A stretch of 5,206 bases of DNA from Novosphingobium sp. (GTDB taxonomy: Bacteria > Pseudomonadota > Alphaproteobacteria > Sphingomonadales > Sphingomonadaceae), in the NCBI GenBank assembly GCA_030830245.1, contig JAURNJ010000263.1, positions 1-5,206 of the forward strand. The letters are read 5' to 3'. The notes below the pieces were generated by a model, which was given only the letters and a program-made list of their open reading frames with translations, made no database searches and was not told the DNA's origin. Of this stretch, positions 1 to 4,697 are shown in pieces. The first letter of the stretch is position 1. Every line of letters begins with the position of its first letter. The translations under genes and the position numbers were made by a program.

Positions 1-61
1 GACTTGCCCCGGTCATGATCGCGACCTTGCCCGCAAGGCTATCTTCGCTCTGGCGTTCCAT
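1..61 (-). CDS. SDR family oxidoreductase, N-terminal fragment (cut by window edge)
   Basis: The reverse strand reads ATG at 61-59 and continues open to base 1, giving 20 codons that end in LAGKVAIMTGAS. This is the first beta strand of a short-chain dehydrogenase/reductase followed by the opening of the TGxxxGxG dinucleotide-binding loop. SDR enzymes are usually about 250 residues, so over 90% of the gene lies beyond the left edge. A GGGAGAG stretch just upstream on the minus strand (about 68-74) and a GGAG directly before the start support the start codon. It is divergent from the SDR at 154 and shares a 92-bp control region with it. The substrate cannot be told from this fragment. The SDR assignment rests on a short but characteristic sequence. 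Confidence 0.75.
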   Translation of the reverse strand, partial: MERQSEDSLAGKVAIMTGAS

Positions 62-142
62 CTCCGACTCTCCCGTCTTGTCTTTCAATTCGCAGGTTGG
101 AATGCGGCGCAAACTCCGTCAATCATGGATCGCGAACACCAA

Positions 143-148
143 GGGAGG
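143..148 (+). promoter_or_regulatory. Ribosome binding site that sets the SDR start
   Basis: GGGAGG lies 5 bases before the ATG at 154. An in-frame ATG at 97 has no comparable purine-rich site and would add 19 residues before the standard SDR N-terminus, so 154 is preferred. Confidence 0.75.
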
Positions 149-153
149 ATTCG

Positions 154-918
154 ATGCGGCTGGATGGACGTGTAGCCTATGTGACGGGATCGTCGCGGGG
201 GATCGGGGCGGCGATCGCCCGGCGGCTGGCTGAGGACGGCGCGAAGGTCGTCCTGCACGCGCGAGAGAACCGCGACAGGCTGGAGAGCCTGGCCGGCGAG
301 ATCCGCGATGCCGGTGGCACGGCCGATTACGTGATGGGCGACGTCACCCAGGGCGAAACCGCCTGCAGTCTCGTCAGGCAGGCCTTCGATGTGCATGGAC
401 AGCTCGACATCCTCGTCAGCAACGCTGGCGGCGGCAAGGGCGGGCTGATCGAGAATTTCACGTTCGCGGACATCCAGCAGGGCCTCGCGCTCAACATGGT
501 CTCGACGATCCTCGCTACCGCAGAATTCGCGCGGCTGACGCAAAGCGAACATGGCCGCGTGATCTTCATCAGCTCCGGTATGGGCACCCATGGCGCGCCG
601 GGCGTCTCGATCGGCGCGGCAGGCAAGGCGGGGGCGGAGGGCTTCATGCGCTCGATGGCGCAGGAGCTGGGCCCGCGCGGCATCACCTGCAACTCGGTCG
701 CGCCCGGCTGCACCCGCACGGAAATGATAGCCGGTCAGAGCTGGCCCGATCAGGTCCCGCCCTGGACGGCGCTGCGGCGGCTGGGCGAGCCGGAGGACAT
801 CGCCGACATCGTCGCTTTCCTGGCATCGGACGAAGGGCGCTGGCTTACCGGGCTGACATTGGCGGCGAACGGCGGGCTGATCACCACGGCGGCCAATATC
901 CTGGCGCGGGCGGGTTAG
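154..918 (+). CDS. Short-chain dehydrogenase/reductase lacking the catalytic tyrosine
   Basis: This is a 254-residue protein of normal SDR length and presumably cytosolic. Rossmann features are intact: TGSSRGIG at 11-18 binds the dinucleotide, Arg15 and Arg37 (in LHAR) suggest NADP(H), D63-V64 contacts adenine, NAG is at 90-92, and Asn114 sits in the helix-4 position. The catalytic region reads ISS at 139-141 and then SIGAAGKAG. Ser141 and Lys158 have the classical spacing, but the YxxxK tyrosine position (154) is Gly, codon GGC at 613-615. The PG motif at 184-185 and a C-terminal LTGLTLAANGG close the usual fold. An SDR without Tyr normally cannot do standard hydride/proton transfer, so it may be a divergent enzyme, a dehydratase-like or binding protein, or inactive. 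The reading frame is intact, so this is not an obvious pseudogene. It is divergent from another SDR at the left edge. The substrate is unknown. Membership of the superfamily is near certain; function is not. Confidence 0.93.
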   Translation: MRLDGRVAYVTGSSRGIGAAIARRLAEDGAKVVLHARENRDRLESLAGEIRDAGGTADYVMGDVTQGETACSLVRQAFDVHGQLDILVSNAGGGKGGLIENFTFADIQQGLALNMVSTILATAEFARLTQSEHGRVIFISSGMGTHGAPGVSIGAAGKAGAEGFMRSMAQELGPRGITCNSVAPGCTRTEMIAGQSWPDQVPPWTALRRLGEPEDIADIVAFLASDEGRWLTGLTLAANGGLITTAANILARAG

Positions 919-936
919 GCGCACTTGCTCCTTCCA

Positions 937-958
937 TTGCAAGCGCCACTGCTTGCGA
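937..958 (+). terminator. Possible weak terminator or hairpin after the SDR
   Basis: GCAAGC at 939-944 and GCTTGC at 951-956 pair around a 6-base loop, and flanking bases add a G-T wobble and a T-A pair. It lies about 20 bases past the SDR stop codon. No T-tract follows, so rho-independent termination is doubtful. Confidence 0.3.
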
Positions 959-964
959 CTCGGG

Positions 965-1000
965 CAAACTTGACGTGGTCGTTTGACGGCTGATTGCCGT
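965..1000 (+). repeat. Two adjacent small inverted repeats upstream of ppk2
   Basis: The first repeat pairs CAAAC (965-969) plus GAC (972-974) with GTC (978-980) plus GTTTG (981-985), with a TT bulge and a 3-base loop. The second, immediately after, pairs ACGGC (986-990) with GCCGT (996-1000) around TGATT. They could be RNA hairpins of the SDR 3' end or operator half-sites for ppk2. Short repeats arise by chance in GC-rich DNA, so any role is uncertain. Confidence 0.3.
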
Positions 1001-1056
1001 GCGGTGACTTCTGGCGAAACAGGGCGACTCGGTCCCCGCTGGCAATTTACGCAACC

Positions 1057-1086
1057 TTGACGGGAAGTGTGTCACAAGCGGACGAT
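1057..1086 (+). promoter_or_regulatory. Tentative ppk2 promoter
   Basis: TTGACG at 1057-1062 matches the sigma-70 -35 consensus in five of six positions. A loose -10 (GACGAT, 1081-1086) follows after 18 bases and would leave a leader of about 30-35 bases before the start at 1126. The -10 match is poor. Two further TTGACG hexamers at 970-975 and 983-988 also lack good -10 partners. Confidence 0.2.
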
Positions 1087-1109
1087 CGAGCTGCCCGCAG
1101 GCTGCATGC

Positions 1110-1115
1110 AAGGAG
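1110..1115 (+). promoter_or_regulatory. Ribosome binding site that sets the ppk2 start
   Basis: AAGGAG lies 10 bases before the ATG at 1126. The frame is open back to an ATG at 994, but that start has no such site and its extra 44 residues resemble no PPK2 sequence, so 1126 is preferred. Confidence 0.7.
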
Positions 1116-1125
1116 ATTCGAAGCC

Positions 1126-2208
1126 ATGGCGACAGCACGCAACGGACCGGGCAAGGGCGCGAATGAAGGTAGCGATCCGTTCGAGGACGGCCTTGCCGAC
1201 GAACGCATCCATGCTGCGCAGGAATCCGAGCACGAGGCAATAAGGGAGATCGCCGAAGGCAAGGACCCGGCTACCGATGAGGGTGTCGATGCGATCATTT
1301 CAGGCGCGTCCCCCGATGATGCGGCCTTGATGCGCACCTGGCTCGGCCTGCCCAAGCCGCCGGGCCGGCCGCGCAAGACCAGCGACGCGCTTGCCGAAGA
1401 CTGGCGCGACGGAGGTTATCCCTACAAGTACAAGATGCTGCGCAAGGATTACGAGCGCGAGAAATTCATTCTCCAGACCGAGCTCCTGAAGCTGCAATCG
1501 TGGATGAAGGAGAGCCAGCAGCGGCTGATGATCCTGTTCGAAGGTCGCGATGCGGCAGGCAAGGGCGGCACCATCAAGCGCTTCATGGAACATCTGAATC
1601 CCCGCGGCGCGCGCGTTGTCGCGCTCGAAAAACCGAGCGAGGTCGAGCGTGGCCAGTGGTACTTCCAGCGTTATGTCGAGCACCTGCCGACAACCAGCGA
1701 AATCGTGATGTTCGACCGCAGCTGGTACAATCGTGCCGGTGTCGAACGCGTCATGGGCTTCTGCAGCGACGAGGAATACACCGAGTTCCTCCGTCAGGCG
1801 CCCGATTTCGAGCGCAACCTCGTGAGGAGCGGCATCCACCTCATCAAGTTCTGGTTCTCGGTGAGCCGGCATGAGCAACGCCGGCGCTTCAGGGAGCGCA
1901 AGGTGCATCCGCTCAAGCAGTGGAAGCTGTCGCCGGTCGACCTCGCCTCGCTCGACAAGTGGGACGATTACACCCGCGCCAAGGAAGCGATGTTCTTCCA
2001 CACCGACACCGCCGATTCACCGTGGACCGTTATCAAGAGCGATGACAAGAAGCGCGCGCGCCTCAATGCCATGCGCTACGTGCTGCATTCATTGCCCTAT
2101 ACAGGCAAGGACCCGAAGCGGGTCGGCAGGGTCGATGACCTGCTGGTAGGCCGGGCCAACATCATCCACGAACGCGACGAGTACAACTTTGGCGGCAAGG
2201 ACGACTGA
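1126..2208 (+). CDS. ppk2: Polyphosphate kinase 2, class I (single PPK2 domain)
   Basis: PPK2 transfers phosphate between inorganic polyphosphate and nucleoside diphosphates. Class I enzymes mainly make ATP or GTP from ADP or GDP using polyphosphate, and act in the cytosol in energy storage and stress. The 360-residue protein has an N-terminal acidic, probably flexible extension (about 1-95) and then the kinase core from about YPYKYKMLRKDYE (98-110). The Walker A-type loop is GRDAAGKGG (140-148) with Asp142 and Lys146. GQWYFQRY follows at 176-183, the Walker B-type MFDRSWYNRAGVE starts at 195 with Asp197, and the basic lid region RHEQRRRFRERK (248-259) leads into PLKQWKLSP (262-270). All key residues are present, so it should be active. 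The gene appears monocistronic: 207 bp separates it from the SDR upstream, and it converges on the nrtS-like gene with a 6-bp gap. ADP versus GDP preference cannot be read from the sequence. Confidence 0.96.
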   Translation: MATARNGPGKGANEGSDPFEDGLADERIHAAQESEHEAIREIAEGKDPATDEGVDAIISGASPDDAALMRTWLGLPKPPGRPRKTSDALAEDWRDGGYPYKYKMLRKDYEREKFILQTELLKLQSWMKESQQRLMILFEGRDAAGKGGTIKRFMEHLNPRGARVVALEKPSEVERGQWYFQRYVEHLPTTSEIVMFDRSWYNRAGVERVMGFCSDEEYTEFLRQAPDFERNLVRSGIHLIKFWFSVSRHEQRRRFRERKVHPLKQWKLSPVDLASLDKWDDYTRAKEAMFFHTDTADSPWTVIKSDDKKRARLNAMRYVLHSLPYTGKDPKRVGRVDDLLVGRANIIHERDEYNFGGKDD

Positions 2209-2214
2209 AGCTTG

Positions 2215-2436
2215 CTATCTGCTACGCAGCGCCGAATACGCCCCGTAGCTCGCCACGCAGAACGGCACGCAGAACGTCATCGCCAGCTTCCAGATCACGA
2301 CGGGCTGGCCGCTCACGATCTCCGGCCCCTGGTTGATGGCGTTGAGGATGGTGCCGACCACCAGCGCGACCACCAGCGAGCGCTTGAGGATGGGGCCGGA
2401 GAAGGTTTTCCCGAGGGCTTCGCGAGACGTCGTCAT
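2215..2436 (-). CDS. nrtS: NrtS-type nitrate/nitrite transporter small membrane protein
   Basis: This is a 73-residue inner-membrane protein with two predicted helices, about 20-37 (LVVALVVGTILNAINQG) and 47-68 (VVIWKLAMTFCVPFCVASYG). The VGTILNAINQG turn and the VPFCVASY segment match the NrtS family, small two-helix proteins first described as nitrate/nitrite transporters in cyanobacteria and also found in proteobacteria. NrtS proteins are thought to work as oligomers. The gene is second in a minus-strand pair: its ATG (2436-2434) lies 6 bases after the stop of the GlsB-like gene, with only a weak AGGG (2450-2447) inside the end of that gene, so translational coupling is likely. The family call comes from remembered motif similarity and the nitrate role is inferred from the family; an uncharacterised small membrane protein is the alternative. 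Confidence 0.75.
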   Translation of the reverse strand: MTTSREALGKTFSGPILKRSLVVALVVGTILNAINQGPEIVSGQPVVIWKLAMTFCVPFCVASYGAYSALRSR

Positions 2437-2442
2437 TTTGCG

Positions 2443-2691
2443 TCAGCCCTGTCCGACCCCCAGAGCGTGGCCGATGAAGATCAGCGCCATCGCGCCCAGC
2501 ACCGAGGCAAGGCAGCCGGCGCGCTGGAATTCCTTTTCGCCGCGCGTCGTCACCAGGCCTGCAACCAGCGATCCGCCGAGCCCGAGCAGGATCGTCGCGA
2601 TCCAGCCGATCTCGACCGCGCCGGGGTAGAACCAGCGCGCCAGCACGCCGACGACAAGGCCGCTTATTGCTGCGCCGATGATATTCAACAT
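2443..2691 (-). CDS. GlsB/YeaQ/YmgE-family stress-response membrane protein
   Basis: This 82-residue hydrophobic protein has three likely transmembrane helices (about 3-18, 28-48 and 60-78). The pattern IIGAAISGLVVGVLARWF..PG followed by ATILLGLGGSLVAGLV is typical of the transglycosylase-associated protein family (Pfam Transgly_assoc: YeaQ, YmgE, GlsB). Members are small membrane proteins often induced by acid, osmotic or general stress; no enzymatic role is established and the 'transglycosylase' name is historical. Length is normal for the family. A GAGAGG site (2704-2699) lies 7 bases before the ATG at 2691-2689. It heads a two-gene minus-strand operon with the nrtS-like gene and is divergent from the dehydrogenase at 2786 across 94 bp. 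Confidence 0.88.
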   Translation of the reverse strand: MLNIIGAAISGLVVGVLARWFYPGAVEIGWIATILLGLGGSLVAGLVTTRGEKEFQRAGCLASVLGAMALIFIGHALGVGQG

Positions 2692-2785
2692 GGACCAACC
2701 TCTCTGCTTTCAGGTTCATCTTGCCGCAGCCGGTCCGTTGGCGCTAGTCTCGCCCGAAAATTACGTGAGGTGAGGAGAAGAGGCC
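2692..2785. promoter_or_regulatory. Divergent control region, glsB-like/nrtS versus dehydrogenase
   Basis: The 94 bp between two divergent starts must hold promoters for both directions unless transcription enters from further away. Ribosome sites are clear on each side: GAGAGG on the minus strand at 2704-2699 and GAGGAG at 2772-2777 on the plus strand. I could not identify convincing -35/-10 pairs or an EcfG-type GGAAC...CGTT general-stress promoter by eye. Confidence 0.45.
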
Positions 2786-3811
2786 ATGAACAGGAAAGAC
2801 TACAGGGCAGCGATCTATCGCGGTCCCGGAAAGGTGGAAGTTGTCGATCTGCCCTATCCCGAATGCGGCGATGACGACGTGATCCTCAAGAACCTCGCCT
2901 GTGGAGTGTGCGGTTCGGACATCCACGCCTGGAACCATGGCGGCGACGATCACATGATCTGGGCGGACCACGAATTCGGCCACGAGGTGCTCTCCGAAGT
3001 GGTCGAGATCGGCAAGAACGTCACCGGGCTCGCGCTCGGCGACCATGTCTTCCCCAACCAGGGCCAGGCTCTCAGGGACATGAACCGCATGGCGACGGTC
3101 GGCGGCTTCTCCGAATATATCCGCGTGCCGCAATGCGAGGTCGGCTATTCGGTGCTGCCGATCGACAACGCCATTCCGGTGCGCGAGGCGGTGCTGATCG
3201 AGCCCTTCGTCGTCGGCACCCGCGGCGCGCTGACGCTGGAGCCGGGGCCGGGCAAGACGGCGGTCGTGTTCGGCGCGGGCATCATCGGCATGTCGGCGGC
3301 GATCATGCTCAAGTGGTACGGCTGCGACAAGGTGATGGTCGTCGACCTCTCGGAATTCCGGCTTGAGAAGGCGCGCAAATTCGGCCTGCTGACCTGCAAT
3401 CCGGCTGAGGAAGACCTTGTCGAGCGCGCCTGTGCGGAATTCGGCACGCAGCAGACCTTCTTCGGCGAACGCTGCGGCGCGGATGCCTATCTCGACGCCA
3501 TCGGCCTGCCCGTCGCCATCGAGAATTTCGCAAAGCTGGCCGGGCGCGGCGCGCGGCTTGCGGTGGTCGGCGTGCATCACGACAAGGTGCCGATCGACCT
3601 GCTGGCCCTGTGCTACGGTAACTGGAAGATCGGCGGCTGCGGCGACATTCCCATCGAGGACGCCTTTCCCGAGATAGAGGCGATGATGAAATCGGGCCGT
3701 TTCGATATCGGCAGCCTCGTCACCCACGAATTCGGCGTGGAAGACGTCGCCGAAGCGCTCAGGCAGGGCTGCAAACCCGACGAGGCGCAGAAGGTCTGCG
3801 TTTCGTTCTGA
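2786..3811 (+). CDS. Zinc-dependent medium-chain alcohol dehydrogenase family protein (Tdh-like)
   Basis: This 341-residue cytosolic protein belongs to the medium-chain dehydrogenase/reductase superfamily, threonine/sorbitol dehydrogenase-like branch. The GroES-like N-terminal domain carries the likely catalytic zinc ligands: Cys42 in GVCGSDIH (40-47), His66-Glu67 in GHEVLSEVVEIG (65-76), and Glu139 in IEP. The Rossmann domain has VFGAGIIG (161-168, GxGxxG) and Asp187 after beta 2 in VVDLSE, which favours NAD+ over NADP+. The four-cysteine structural zinc loop usually found after the GD (85-86) is absent: residues 87-116 contain no Cys and run directly into GGFSEYIRV. The start at 2786 follows GAGGAG (2772-2777) at good spacing. 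The gene stands alone on the plus strand, divergent from the glsB-like gene and convergent with the DUF2238 gene. The substrate (an alcohol, polyol or amino-acid alcohol) cannot be determined. Confidence 0.93.
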   Translation: MNRKDYRAAIYRGPGKVEVVDLPYPECGDDDVILKNLACGVCGSDIHAWNHGGDDHMIWADHEFGHEVLSEVVEIGKNVTGLALGDHVFPNQGQALRDMNRMATVGGFSEYIRVPQCEVGYSVLPIDNAIPVREAVLIEPFVVGTRGALTLEPGPGKTAVVFGAGIIGMSAAIMLKWYGCDKVMVVDLSEFRLEKARKFGLLTCNPAEEDLVERACAEFGTQQTFFGERCGADAYLDAIGLPVAIENFAKLAGRGARLAVVGVHHDKVPIDLLALCYGNWKIGGCGDIPIEDAFPEIEAMMKSGRFDIGSLVTHEFGVEDVAEALRQGCKPDEAQKVCVSF

Positions 3812-3821
3812 TCGCGCCCTT

Positions 3822-4547
3822 CTAACCCGATTTCCGCTTCAGCATTGCGGCGATCGCGGTTTCGCCCAGCGGCTCGCGCCGCTTGACGCGCAGGCTGTCG
3901 GACCATTCGCGCGCGAAATCCTTCTGCAGTACGGCGTTGATCGCGACGGTTACCGCCATGGCGATGAGCGCGCCGATGCTGGCGAGCGCCATGTCCTTGT
4001 GCGCGTCCCAGATATCGCCTTGCGTGCCGAGATAGGCCATGCCGAGATCGCCGCCGAAGAATTCGGCCGCCTGCCACTCGACCAGCTCGAAAATCATCGA
4101 GGTCGACATGGTGAGGTCGAGCGGCAGAAAATAGCTCCAGAAGCCGCGGACATCGGCAACCCGCAGGAACACCTCGCGGATCGGATAGGCGAGCAGCAAC
4201 CCGTAGGAGAAATGGATCGCCCGGTCGAAATGGTTGCGCTCCCAGCCCATCGCCTCGTTGAGCGACGTGCTGAACAGCGAACGGGTCCAGTCGTCATAGG
4301 GCACTTCGGAATAGGTATAATGCGCGCCGACCTCGTGCAGGCACAGGAACAGGAAGATCAGGCTTGCCGAGATGCGCGAGAAGGTGAACCAGCGCCAGCT
4401 TAGCGCGAGAGCGAGGATGAAAGCACCGACCAGCGCGTTTTCGAGCAGCCAGTCGCTGCGGTAATGCGGGTCGATCGCCAGAGCGAGCCACAGTATGCTG
4501 AACAGCACGGAAAGCAGCAGGAAATAGCGGCGATGGCTGAGTTTCAT
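3822..4547 (-). CDS. DUF2238 (YjdF-family) integral membrane protein, function unknown
   Basis: This 241-residue protein has about six hydrophobic segments: roughly 8-25, 34-51, 58-75, 111-127, 137-155 and 187-206. Between them lie the conserved polar motifs of the DUF2238/YjdF family: HEVGAHYTYSEVPYDDW (71-87), ERNHFDRAIHFSYG (103-116), FELVEWQAAE (153-162) and the strongly diagnostic YLGTQGDIWDAHKDM (172-186). Many His, Glu and Asp residues beside membrane segments hint at a metal site or proton-linked activity, but no function is established for the family. The C-terminal 35 residues are basic and probably cytoplasmic. Start ATG at 4547-4545 has a GGGGGA-type site (4558-4553) 5 bases upstream. 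Its stop lies 10 bases from the end of the convergent dehydrogenase, and it is divergent from the cobA-type gene. The family assignment is firm; the role is unknown. Confidence 0.9.
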   Translation of the reverse strand: MKLSHRRYFLLLSVLFSILWLALAIDPHYRSDWLLENALVGAFILALALSWRWFTFSRISASLIFLFLCLHEVGAHYTYSEVPYDDWTRSLFSTSLNEAMGWERNHFDRAIHFSYGLLLAYPIREVFLRVADVRGFWSYFLPLDLTMSTSMIFELVEWQAAEFFGGDLGMAYLGTQGDIWDAHKDMALASIGALIAMAVTVAINAVLQKDFAREWSDSLRVKRREPLGETAIAAMLKRKSG

Positions 4548-4558
4548 GGGCGTCCCCC

Positions 4559-4575
4559 AAGCCCCTCACGGGCTT
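4559..4575. repeat. Small inverted repeat in the leader of the DUF2238 gene
   Basis: AAGCCC (4559-4564) and GGGCTT (4570-4575) form a perfect 6-bp stem with a 5-base loop. On the minus strand it sits directly before the GGGGGA ribosome site of the DUF2238 gene, where an RNA hairpin could influence access to the site. A chance repeat is equally possible. Confidence 0.3.
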
Positions 4576-4624
4576 CTCGCTACCGGTTATTCCGGACCCG
4601 GCACAAAACCAATCCCGCTCACCC

Positions 4625-4642
4625 GATAAAGCTCTGCTTATC
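4625..4642. promoter_or_regulatory. AT-rich inverted repeat, possible operator between divergent genes
   Basis: GATAAaGC (4625-4632) and GCTTATC (4636-4642) pair as a 7-bp palindrome with one bulged A and a TCT centre, within the 150-bp divergent region at 4548-4697. It is more AT-rich than its surroundings, as operators and promoters tend to be. No known regulator motif was recognised, and apart from the leader repeat at 4559-4575 nothing else stands out in this gap. Confidence 0.35.
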
Positions 4643-4676
4643 AACGCCCAAACCATTCTCGCTGGCATCTTGACGT

Positions 4677-4681
4677 AAGAG
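4677..4681 (+). promoter_or_regulatory. Possible ribosome binding site for an alternative GTG start of the cobA-type gene
   Basis: AAGAG sits 7 bases before an in-frame GTG at 4689 but 16 bases before the ATG at 4698. The frame closes upstream at TGA 4671-4673, so these two codons are the main start candidates; they differ by only three residues. Confidence 0.4.
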
Positions 4682-4697
4682 CGACCATGTGGCGGCC

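Noticed and set aside
97..153. Upstream ATG start for the SDR
   Set aside because: No ribosome site precedes it, and the extra 19 residues come before the standard SDR N-terminus; GGGAGG before 154 fits better.
85..942. A 285-codon open frame on the minus strand opposite the SDR
   Set aside because: It is antisense to the complete SDR with low-complexity Arg/Ala/Asp composition; the plus-strand motifs are decisive.
994..1125. Upstream ATG start for ppk2
   Set aside because: The added 44 residues include the hairpin/promoter-like region and lack a ribosome site; AAGGAG fits the ATG at 1126.
2212..2874. A 220-codon open frame on the plus strand over the glsB-like/nrtS region
   Set aside because: The minus-strand genes show family motifs and membrane segments, while this frame is polar and repetitive in composition and runs through the divergent promoter gap into the dehydrogenase.
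2744..3727. A 327-codon open frame on the minus strand opposite the dehydrogenase
   Set aside because: It lies almost entirely antisense to a gene with clear MDR motifs, has no recognisable domain, is rich in Arg, His, Asp and Ala as expected of GC-rich shadow frames, and has no good ribosome site.
4670..4675. TTGACG as a -35 box for the cobA-type gene
   Set aside because: Its -10 would fall at the start codon with no consensus match there, so a promoter at this site is unlikely; the repeat of the hexamer elsewhere is probably chance.
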